Below are positions 8,152-15,372 of a stretch of DNA of 27,603 nucleotides, piece after piece; the stretch's first letter is position 1; each line of letters begins with the position of its first letter. Where the stretch lies: contig DATMRF010000102.1 of assembly GCA_035566435.1 (NCBI GenBank), positions 1 to 27,603 on the forward strand. Reading direction: 5' to 3'. The position numbers and the translations under genes were made by a program. Source of the DNA: DATMRF01 sp035566435. Its GTDB lineage: Bacteria; Verrucomicrobiota; Verrucomicrobiia; Limisphaerales; UBA8199. The notes under the pieces were generated by a model. It saw only the letters and a list, made by a program, of their open reading frames with translations. It searched no databases and was not told where the DNA came from.

Positions 8152-9132
8152 TTACTTCGCGCGGACTGGTCCGCCCGCTTGCGGGCGGGCGGTGCTCTTT
8201 GGGAGTGGCGGCCTCGACGGCTTTGGTTCGGGAACCGAGTCCGGGGTTTGAGCGTTTGCTGAGATCTCCGTTTTCGCGGCTTGCTGCACTACTTTCAGAA
8301 AGTGATCCAGCACTGGTGTGCGGAAGCCCTGCCAGAGAACGCCGAAACTGGTTTTCGGGAAATCATCGAGCGGCAGGATGCGGACCTGGGGATGGTACTT
8401 GCGGGTGGGAACACCGACCGTAACGCCGATGCCGTAGCCCTTGACGACGTAGGTTTCCACCAGAGCCACCGTGCTGACTTCGATGCCGCTGAACCAATCC
8501 ACTTTGTGCTTCCTCAACCCTTGCTGAAACGCGCGGCAAATCACCTGATTGGACGGGGTCGTGATCAACTTCTCCTCGATGTGGTCCTGCTCCCAAAGCT
8601 CGGCGGCCGACTGGAGCTTGCTCTGGTGCGGCACCAGGAGCACCAGGGAGAGGTCGAAGAGCGGCAACGAGTGGATGCCGTGCGGCGGTTTCCCGCCCAG
8701 CAGGCCCAGGCAGAGATCGACATCCCGCTGTTCCAGCCATTTCACGACCTCGGGGTAGTAGCCTTCCTTGAGCGTGACTTTTAACTTCGGAAACTGCCGA
8801 CGCGTCTGCTGGATCATGTCGGGAAGGTAGTCTTGCAGGAGGATTTCAGAGGCTGCGATCCGGAGGTGTTGCGCCACGCCTCCGCGTACTTCCTGCGCGA
8901 CGGATTCGAGATTATCGAAGAACGGCTTGATGAAGCTGAAGAGCTTCTGCCCTGGAGGCGTCAGGGAAAAGGGCCGGCGGTGAAACAGGACCACGCCGAG
9001 GAACTCTTCCAATTGGGCCACCTGGCCGCTGATGGCGGCTTGTTGGATGCCGTAAGGCATATTGCGCGCGGCTGCGGTGATGCCCTCGTTTTTGACGACA
9101 TGGTAAAAGAGCTCGAGGTGGTGGATGTTCAT
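8152..9132 (-). CDS. LysR-family transcriptional regulator
   Basis: A 326-residue regulator. Residues 1-60 form the winged helix-turn-helix, beginning MNIHHLELFYHVVKNEGITAAA and ending near GVVLFHRRPFSLTPPGQ. The co-inducer-binding domain follows with two alpha/beta subdomains (LRIAASEILLQDYLP at about 91-105; SLVLLVPHQSKL near the middle; VETYVVKGYGIGV later). I chose ATG 9132, where the family normally starts; the frame runs on to about 9252 but only by reading through a palindromic repeat. The last 30 residues (proline- and lysine-rich) are not part of the LysR fold and are partly encoded by another palindrome. The target is unknown. The adjacent secreted metallopeptidase-like gene lies upstream on the same strand, so the usual divergent LysR arrangement is absent. 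Confidence 0.9.
   Translation of the reverse strand: MNIHHLELFYHVVKNEGITAAARNMPYGIQQAAISGQVAQLEEFLGVVLFHRRPFSLTPPGQKLFSFIKPFFDNLESVAQEVRGGVAQHLRIAASEILLQDYLPDMIQQTRRQFPKLKVTLKEGYYPEVVKWLEQRDVDLCLGLLGGKPPHGIHSLPLFDLSLVLLVPHQSKLQSAAELWEQDHIEEKLITTPSNQVICRAFQQGLRKHKVDWFSGIEVSTVALVETYVVKGYGIGVTVGVPTRKYHPQVRILPLDDFPKTSFGVLWQGFRTPVLDHFLKVVQQAAKTEISANAQTPDSVPEPKPSRPPLPKSTARPQAGGPVRAK
8171..8188. repeat. Perfect GC-rich palindrome in the 3' end of the LysR gene
   Basis: CCGCCCGC, TT, GCGGGCGG: an 8-bp stem with a 2-nt spacer. It encodes part of the tail ARPQAGGPV. It looks like a small dispersed repeat that has supplied the C-terminus, or a terminator overlapping the coding end, although no T run follows on either strand. 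Confidence 0.6.
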
Positions 9133-9179
9133 GAAACAGGAGAGTGGCGGGAGGGAAGCAATAGTCAAGACGCCAGGCC

Positions 9180-9209
9180 GGGAGGGCTCGCGGGGACGCT
9201 CGCCCTCCC
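9180..9209. repeat. REP-like palindrome upstream of the LysR gene
   Basis: The 8-bp arms GGGAGGGC and GCCCTCCC flank a GC-rich centre that is itself partly self-complementary. On the minus strand it reads as EGERPREPS, a peptide I recall appearing spuriously in many Verrucomicrobia gene models. It lies in the 94-nt gap between the metallopeptidase-like gene and LysR. Confidence 0.7.
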
Positions 9210-9226
9210 AAGGCGACCAGCACGAT

Positions 9227-10798
9227 TTACCGGCGGTACCGCCAGTCCACATGCCCGTCGTAGGCCATGGTTTCGTTTATGAGCGAGTACAGGTCTGGGT
9301 CATACGCTTTCAACTCCTCGCGCGTGGTAATCGGGTGGGGGGCATCGTTCGGCGCCGCGTTCTGGCCGGTGGCGTTGAAATAAGCCAGCACCCCTTCAGC
9401 CCAGTACTCGACCCGGCTCTGACAGGCGGGCGTGCCTTTCCATAGGCCTTTGCTAAGCGCGGTTTCGTAAACCTGTTTTAATTTCTGATCGAGCCGAACA
9501 TCCACACGTTTGACGCGCAGTTCGTATTGTTGCCGGTCACGCTCTGGCCGAGTGTCCCAGCCCGGGTCGACCGGGCGAGTGCCCACGACAGAATACAAGG
9601 CTTTCGCAAACTCCCGGATGACCAGGCATTGGCCGACCTGCGGGTCAGCAGGGTTGCCCAACACGTTTTCTTCGCCCACTGCCAACAATTTGGTTTCAGG
9701 GGTATAACCGAGCATCCGCGCGAGCGGATCGAAGCCCGGCGTTTTCTTCAGGTCCTGATATTCAGGCAGGTCGCTAAGCTTCTCCTGGGGCCCGAGCACA
9801 ACCAGCTTCACGCCGTCGGCGATGAGCGCCTTGAGGATGTCGTGACGATAGGCGAACATTTTGCGGATGGTGTTGTTGGCCTTGAGCAACGCTTCATTGC
9901 TGGCCTGGCGACCGAGGACGGTGAACTCGCGCGCCCAGGTGAACTTCGTGTAGTACGGCGCGATGCGGAACCGAGCCGGGGGTGGACCCACATTCGGCAG
10001 CTTTTGAAGCCAGGCGTAGCGCCATTCCTGATCCGGCTTGAGGTTAAAGGCGTTTTTGATCAAGTCATAGGTTTCGGGATCATACACCTTGAGTTGCTCG
10101 CGAGTGCCGATCGGGCCGTGGTTCCAGTTATTGACCCGGGCGCAATCGAAATAAGCCTGGCACGTTTCCGACCAGAATTCGCCGGGGTTCGACCCGGCGT
10201 AGGTGTTTTTCCAAAACCCTTTTTCGAGCGCATGACGAAAAACGGAATTTTTCCTTTCGCGCCAGGCAGGGTCCAGGGAGGCGAGCGTCGCATCGATGGT
10301 GTGGCAGAATTCGTGCAGACCTATGCTCTCGTCGTCATACCGATCCATGGGAAGGCAGAGCAGGTTCTCTTCGCCGAAGCTGGTGGGCTTGCCACCGGTG
10401 CCTCGGACCCGCTCGTTCTGGTACTCGGGGTTGGGATGATGCCGGTATTCCAGCATGTCGGTATAGACCTGGTCCCGACCGATGATGATCAGGTACATGC
10501 CATTTTTCACCATGGCCTGCAGGACATCCGGCCGGCCGGCCAGCAAATGAATCACCAAGTCCCAGGTGCGCTGCAACGCCTGGTCGGCGACCTCGGCTGA
10601 AGCCGCGACCGGCAGGCCGTTTATCTCCAAATATTTCTTATAGAATTGGCGTGCCGCGTCACGGTCCCGATCCCTGACCTTCTCGAAAAAGGAATCCGGC
10701 GGCGCGACCACCGCAGGTCGCTCGGAGGCAAAAGCCGACTGCGCGAACGCGCCGAGGGTAATGAGGATGAGAATGAAAGCAATGTCAAGTGGCTTCAT
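9227..10798 (-). CDS. Secreted protein with tandem metallopeptidase-like halves
   Basis: A 523-residue protein. Residues 1-25 look like a signal peptide (hydrophobic FILILITLGAFA, then AFASE). The rest is two related halves. The first carries GLHEFCHTID near residues 159-168, an HExxH zinc-binding motif, followed by EFWSETCQAYFDCA, where a downstream Glu could be the third ligand, and then TREQLKVYDPETYDLI. The second half repeats the plan with VIREFAKALYSVV near residue 394, then VEYWAEGVLAYFNA and TREELKAYDPDLYSLI, but lacks both histidines. So one half could be catalytic and the other is degenerate. No inhibitor or substrate is evident. I do not recognise a named peptidase family with confidence. 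The ATG at 10798 fits the signal peptide. Confidence 0.78.
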   Translation of the reverse strand: MKPLDIAFILILITLGAFAQSAFASERPAVVAPPDSFFEKVRDRDRDAARQFYKKYLEINGLPVAASAEVADQALQRTWDLVIHLLAGRPDVLQAMVKNGMYLIIIGRDQVYTDMLEYRHHPNPEYQNERVRGTGGKPTSFGEENLLCLPMDRYDDESIGLHEFCHTIDATLASLDPAWRERKNSVFRHALEKGFWKNTYAGSNPGEFWSETCQAYFDCARVNNWNHGPIGTREQLKVYDPETYDLIKNAFNLKPDQEWRYAWLQKLPNVGPPPARFRIAPYYTKFTWAREFTVLGRQASNEALLKANNTIRKMFAYRHDILKALIADGVKLVVLGPQEKLSDLPEYQDLKKTPGFDPLARMLGYTPETKLLAVGEENVLGNPADPQVGQCLVIREFAKALYSVVGTRPVDPGWDTRPERDRQQYELRVKRVDVRLDQKLKQVYETALSKGLWKGTPACQSRVEYWAEGVLAYFNATGQNAAPNDAPHPITTREELKAYDPDLYSLINETMAYDGHVDWRYRR

Positions 10799-11115
10799 AG
10801 GTCAGTTTCCGTCACGCAAGCGCAAGAAATCAACTTGCCAAGTTGACATCAGATTTCGTTTGTGTCCTGGCATCGTAGCCTCTTTGCGATTGATTGTGGC
10901 AACCCGCCAGCATGATTGTCTTGGCTCAAAATGACAGGCAAGGCGTGAAAAAGGGACCAGTGGCAGGGGAAGGAAGCGGTCCACAGGCCACAATCCCCAG
11001 TCCACCCTGTGCAGTCCCAAGTCCCGAGCCTGAAACCCACTTTCGGAGGTCCACGCGCCTCGATTAATCCAGCAGTCCTGCATCCAACCTCGCTTCTCCC
11101 TGGTCGCTGGCGCGG
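10799..11115. other. Intergenic stretch with a degenerate heptad tract
   Basis: No gene is supported. Positions 10977-11040 can be written as 7-bp units (GGTCCAC, AGGCCAC, AATCCCC, AGTCCAC, CCTGTGC, AGTCCCA, AGTCCCG, AGCCTGA, AACCCAC), a diverged member of the AAGTCCC family. The remainder is unremarkable. Confidence 0.6.
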
Positions 11116-12132
11116 CTACCGCTTCAGGCCCGGCCAGGCTTCGTCGAGGCTCTGGTAGAGCGTCTCGGCGACGCAGATTGGAGAGTTCCGCTCTTCCGGG
11201 ACACGCCAGGGATCGTCATACACCGCCACCAGGCGCACGGGACGGAAGAAGCGGCATAAGTCGTCGGTCGATATCCCGAGCGAAACCACGACGTCGGCCG
11301 GCTTTGCGGGCGGAGGCCAGAGAAGGTTGTTGTGGGGCAGGAGGACGCGGGGCAAACCGTGGCGCGGGCCGTAGCAGTCGAGCGCGCCAGCCTCACCATA
11401 GTTCCGAGCGATGAGCACCGCTTCGCCGCGTTTGTCCGGAGGCAGGGACTCATAGATCTGTGCTACGGCCTCCACCTGTTCTTCCCAGCCCAGCATGTCC
11501 GCGTAATCCTGAGGCAAAGAAAGTACTTTTCCCTGGTTGGTGGTGACGGCGCCTGTAATACCGACCGCAGCCGCGTACTTCGCCATCTGCGGCGGTGGCA
11601 CAACCGGGAGGCCGAAGGGTAGTCCGATGGCGCCCCAGGCGATTATCAAGACGAGCATCACGGCGTTGGCGCGCCGAGCCGCGAGCGGGGGCAGGGTTCC
11701 GAGGGCCGCCGCGCCCGCCGCGAAGAGCAAAGGGTAGATGGGCCCGATGTAATGAGCCTTGCCATGCAGCACGAGAAGCGCCATGAAGGCGGTCACGCAG
11801 GCCCAACTGACTTCCCCGTAGGGTCGCATCGAGCGCGCCGCCAACAGGTAAGCCAGGCCCACAGCCGACAGGAGGATTGCGGGCCCGAGCATCCAGACCT
11901 GGCCGACCATGAAATCCATCCCCCAGAACTGAGGGTGTTTTCCCATCGCGAGGTAAAGGAATTCATCCCGATGGATGCCGTAGGGTGTGAGGAAGGTTGC
12001 CAGGAAATGAGCGAGCAGCTTGGCGACGACGAAGGCGAGCAGCAGGCCAATCGCGAGCCGGGCGCGCGGGCTGTTCGCTTGCGGGCGTGAGAGCGCAGGC
12101 CGGGCAACAGCATTACCGATTGACACAGTCAC
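11116..12132 (-). CDS. GT-C glycosyltransferase (PMT_2/ArnT-like), apparently internally deleted
   Basis: A 338-residue membrane protein. Residues about 26-48 are the first helix, followed by TPYGIHRDEFLYLAMGKH with the acidic catalytic-loop residue (HRDE at 54-57) of PMT_2-type mannosyltransferases that use a polyprenyl-phosphate sugar donor. Directly after WGMD (about 70-73) the sequence continues as FMVGQVWMLGPAILL and, later, VLHGKAHYIGPIYPLLFAAG, which in full-length relatives lie about 200 residues further on. The DHPPL loop and several helices normally in between are absent. A soluble C-terminal domain remains (from about 190). The deletion is in frame, so the gene is still open, but activity is doubtful. 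GTG 12132 is preceded by AGGA at 9 nt. Standard relatives are about 500-550 residues. Confidence 0.75.
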   Translation of the reverse strand: MTVSIGNAVARPALSRPQANSPRARLAIGLLLAFVVAKLLAHFLATFLTPYGIHRDEFLYLAMGKHPQFWGMDFMVGQVWMLGPAILLSAVGLAYLLAARSMRPYGEVSWACVTAFMALLVLHGKAHYIGPIYPLLFAAGAAALGTLPPLAARRANAVMLVLIIAWGAIGLPFGLPVVPPPQMAKYAAAVGITGAVTTNQGKVLSLPQDYADMLGWEEQVEAVAQIYESLPPDKRGEAVLIARNYGEAGALDCYGPRHGLPRVLLPHNNLLWPPPAKPADVVVSLGISTDDLCRFFRPVRLVAVYDDPWRVPEERNSPICVAETLYQSLDEAWPGLKR

Positions 12133-12345
12133 AGCGCAAAGTCCTGAGGTTCGGGGAGCTTATAAAGTCTGAGGCGCGATTTGGCGAGCGTTTCTGAGCA
12201 CATGCAGGACTCCCGGATGGGCCGGTACCAGAAACTGTGAACAACACGGCATGGCGCAGCCGCAACCGAATCTCAGGCCCCGATATGCCACAAAAACGCG
12301 ATAGACCCAGATGGCCCGAGTTCCTCTGTCGAGGGGGGCACTTCG

Positions 12346-12388
12346 GGTTCCAACCGGTGCGAACCAGTGCGAACCGGTGCGAACGGGT
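12346..12388. repeat. Decamer repeat (CGGTGCGAAC type)
   Basis: Four units of 10 bp in register: CAACCGGTGC, GAACCAGTGC, GAACCGGTGC and a diverged GAACGGGTTA. It is distinct from the 7-bp families. Confidence 0.7.
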
Positions 12389-12644
12389 TAAATTGAAGAG
12401 CAGGGAGAGACCGTGGGCCGGCCCCTCCGGTGTCGGCAATTTTGTTGGGACCTGTTTTTAATGGGACCGCAAAAGTCATTCTATCTATGAGAGAAGGGGA
12501 GGTTTGGTCGCGGGGTGCTAGAGCGCGGGCAGAACCGGCTGTATTTCTCGCAGACGCATTCTGCCCGCATTGCCTTACGGTCGTAGGTACCCCAAGTACG
12601 GCTGAGAGTTTAGAAAAGCTTAAATTATGCCAACGCCTCTCGGG

Positions 12645-12690
12645 GTTGGTTGAAGGTTGAAGGTTACAAGTTGAAGGTTAGGGTTTGGAA
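12645..12690 (+). repeat. GTTGAAG heptad tract, intergenic
   Basis: Units GTTGGTT, GAAGGTT, GAAGGTT, ACAAGTT, GAAGGTT, AGGGTTT in a 7-bp register. This type contains TGA in one cyclic phase on this strand but is stop-free on the other. The same type occurs inside mfd at 19082-19115. Confidence 0.8.
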
Positions 12691-12811
12691 TGTCTGCGAG
12701 AGGTGGGCCGGCAGGGTTTTCCGACTGCCGCGGGGGTGTCGGTTCGTTGGACGGTTACGGCTGGAATTGAGACAGGGCGGGAGGAAGGATGATGGCTAAC
12801 TGCTCGCCCAA

Positions 12812-15190
12812 TTACTTCGCTGCTCCGGTGAGTTCGCGGAGGGCGGAGCGCGGCCGGTTTTCGGGAGCGATACCCCATTTATAATTCGGCTGGGACGACA
12901 TTTGGAAGGACAGTTCACCGCCCTTTACGATGTCCTGGTGGGTGAGCCAGGTTTTATCGAGTGTCTCGCCATTAAGCATCGCACTGCGGATGTAGTATTC
13001 CTGGGAGCCGTTGTTGTTCGCCAGGACGGTGAGTTTTTTGTCATTGGGCAGGTTGAGGGTCGCCTCGCTGAAGAGCGGGCTGCCGATGAGGTAGTTGGGT
13101 TCGCCGGGGCAGACGGGGTAGAAGCCGAGCGCGCTGAAGACGTACCAGGCGGACATCTGGCCGGTGTCTTCGTCGCCGCAATAGCCGTCCGGGGTGGGCT
13201 GGTAAAGCAGGTTCATCACCTGGCGAAGCTTCACCTGGGCTTTCCAGGGTTTGCCGACGTAATCGTACAAGTAAATCATGTGGTGAACGGGCTCATTGCC
13301 GTGGGCGTATTGGCCCATGTCGGCGGCGACCATTTCGGTCATTTCATGGATCATTCCGCCGTAAGTGCCGGACTTGACCGTGTTCGGCGTTGTGAACACC
13401 GCGTCGAGCTTGTCGGCGAAGGCCTGGTCGCCGCCCATGAGGGTGACCAACCCGGGGATGTCCTGGAAGACGCACCACGTCCAATGCCAGGAGCAGCCCT
13501 CGGTAAACCCGCCGCCCCATTGTTCCGGATAGAACGGTTCGTCCCACGAACCGTTGGCTTTCCGCTCGCGGATGAACCCGATTTTCGGGTCAAAGAGGTT
13601 GGTGTAATTCATGGCGTGCTTCGCGAACGTGTCCGCTTCGGCAGTTTTGCCGACGGCGTGGGCCAATTGGGCGGCGCAGAAGTCGTCGTAGGCGAATTCG
13701 AGGGTCTTGGCGCTGGCTTCGGGGAAGGTGTTGGTCGCGCCGCGGCGCGGGGCCTGGTTGCCGTAAGGCACGTAGCCGAGTTCGTTGTAGTATTTGACGC
13801 CGTCGCGCCCGACGGCCGAGATGCGGGGGTGGGAATTGTTGGCGTCGTGGACCATGGCGGCGACGGCTTTTTCGGCGTCGAACCCGCGCACGCCTTTGAC
13901 CCACGCATCGGCGAGGAGAGAGAAGGAGTTCTCGCCGATCATGATGCCGCGGTGGCCCGGGCTGGGCCATTCGGGCAGCCACCCGCTTTCATCATAAGCG
14001 TTCAACAGGCTTTGCATGATCTCGGCGCTGACTTCGGGATAGAGGAGCGTGTAGAGCGGATGCGCCGCGCGGAACGTGTCCCAGAAACCGCTGTCGGTGT
14101 AGAGCACGCCGTCGTGGACTTTGCCGTCGTGAGGGCTGTAGTGAACGGTTTTGCCCTGGGCGGTGATTTCGTGAAATTTTTCGGGGAAGAGAAGGGCGCG
14201 GTACAGGCAGCTATAGAATGTGCGCTGTTGCTCGAGCGAACCACCTTCGACGCGGGCGCGGCCGAGCGCCTCATTCCAGCGCGTTTCGGCTCGTTGGCGA
14301 ACGGTGTCGAAATCGGCATCTCCGATCTCCTTCTGGAGATTGACCACCGCCTGCGCCGGGCTGATGTACGAGGAGGCCACCTTGCAGCCGACCACTTTGT
14401 CCGCGCCGGTATCGACTTTCACGAAAACGCCGACGTGCGGGCCGGTGAGTTTCGTTTCGCCAGGCTTGATAGATTCAGGCGTTTCCGCGGCGCGGTCGCC
14501 GCCGCGTCCGCCGCCGGACGCGCCGGACCAGACCCCGTAAGCCGCGAACGGGCGATCGAAAACGATGACGAAATGGCTCCCGAAACTGCCATCCTCCGGC
14601 ACGCCGCCTCTGTTGTTGCGGGCGACGCCGATGATTTTGTTTTCGCCCGGGACGATTTCGACCGAGCAATTGTTGCCGCGGAAGACTTCCAGGACGACGT
14701 AAGCGTCGCCCGCGTCTTCATAAGTGAACCGGAATCGAGCGGCGCGTTCGGTCGGCGTGACTTCGGCGGTGGCTTTCCAGGAGTCGAGATGGACTTTGTA
14801 GCAACTGGGTTGGGAGAGCTCGGCTTCGTGGCGGAAATCCGAGGCGCGGTCGGTTTCGTTGACGACGAGTTTGCCGGTGACGGGCATGAGGGCGAAGTTG
14901 GCGTAATCGCCCATCCACGGGCTGGGCTGGTGGGTTTGGCGGATGCCGCGGATTTTGGTCTGGCGGTAAGCGTAATAGAAGGAATCGCGCTGGGGCTGGG
15001 TGTAGGCCGACCACGCGTTCATCGGGAAAGGGAGCGCCGCCTCGGGGATGGTATTGCCGTGGGAGAAACCGTTCGGGTTGTCCGTGCCCATGAGGGGATT
15101 GGCTAACTGTACCAGGGCGGGGGCCTGGGCGGCCGAGGCAGCAGTAACGCCGGCAAGGGTGATCGCGAGGAAGAGGACGGGTTTGATCAT
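12812..15190 (-). CDS. GH92 alpha-mannosidase, secreted
   Basis: A 792-residue exo-acting alpha-mannosidase of glycoside hydrolase family 92, a calcium-dependent inverting family. Residues 1-20 form a signal peptide (IKPVLFLAITLAGVTAASAA). The N-terminal beta-sandwich opens with NPLMGTDNPNGFSHGNTIP. The catalytic (alpha/alpha)6 barrel carries DSGFWDTFRAAHPL, EGCSWHWTW near residue 564 (position of the general-acid Glu), HGNEPVHHMIYLYDY near 628, and GDEDTGQMSAWYVFSALGF near 670 with the aspartates linked to the base and calcium. The usual PHD after the acid motif reads FQD. It probably trims alpha-linked mannose from glycans in the periplasm or outside. I chose ATG 15190 for the signal peptide; the frame extends to 15343 without support. 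It lies 182 nt after mfd on the same strand. Confidence 0.94.
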   Translation of the reverse strand: MIKPVLFLAITLAGVTAASAAQAPALVQLANPLMGTDNPNGFSHGNTIPEAALPFPMNAWSAYTQPQRDSFYYAYRQTKIRGIRQTHQPSPWMGDYANFALMPVTGKLVVNETDRASDFRHEAELSQPSCYKVHLDSWKATAEVTPTERAARFRFTYEDAGDAYVVLEVFRGNNCSVEIVPGENKIIGVARNNRGGVPEDGSFGSHFVIVFDRPFAAYGVWSGASGGGRGGDRAAETPESIKPGETKLTGPHVGVFVKVDTGADKVVGCKVASSYISPAQAVVNLQKEIGDADFDTVRQRAETRWNEALGRARVEGGSLEQQRTFYSCLYRALLFPEKFHEITAQGKTVHYSPHDGKVHDGVLYTDSGFWDTFRAAHPLYTLLYPEVSAEIMQSLLNAYDESGWLPEWPSPGHRGIMIGENSFSLLADAWVKGVRGFDAEKAVAAMVHDANNSHPRISAVGRDGVKYYNELGYVPYGNQAPRRGATNTFPEASAKTLEFAYDDFCAAQLAHAVGKTAEADTFAKHAMNYTNLFDPKIGFIRERKANGSWDEPFYPEQWGGGFTEGCSWHWTWCVFQDIPGLVTLMGGDQAFADKLDAVFTTPNTVKSGTYGGMIHEMTEMVAADMGQYAHGNEPVHHMIYLYDYVGKPWKAQVKLRQVMNLLYQPTPDGYCGDEDTGQMSAWYVFSALGFYPVCPGEPNYLIGSPLFSEATLNLPNDKKLTVLANNNGSQEYYIRSAMLNGETLDKTWLTHQDIVKGGELSFQMSSQPNYKWGIAPENRPRSALRELTGAAK

Positions 15191-15372
15191 AAGGTTCGTT
15201 GTGATTTCAGTCGGCTCAATGCCGCGGAGCTTCTCCCATGGTCCCCATCGGATAGGCGAAAGCAAGCCACTTCTGCGCCAGGCTGTGTGGCCGCGCAGGT
15301 GGGGAGAGGTTGGTCGAACCGATGAGGTATTCGGAATGGGCAACTCTCTGCGCGGCTCCCGCCGCTGAACCG

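Larger units (their letters stand above)
12133..12811. other. 679-bp gene-free stretch with short repeats
   Basis: No open frame here has convincing coding character. Two repeats stand out: a decamer tract at 12346-12388 and a heptad tract at 12645-12690. The rest shows nothing I can identify. It separates the GH92 gene from the glycosyltransferase gene. Confidence 0.55.

Noticed and set aside
9527..10600. Plus-strand open frame of about 357 codons
   Set aside because: It is antisense to the secreted metallopeptidase-like gene. The minus-strand product has a signal peptide and internal repeats.
12430..12660. Small plus-strand gene of 76 codons
   Set aside because: No coding bias or recognisable motif, and its end runs into a heptad tract.
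12902..15106. Plus-strand open frame of about 734 codons
   Set aside because: It is antisense to the GH92 gene, which has full family motifs. High GC content makes the opposite strand open.
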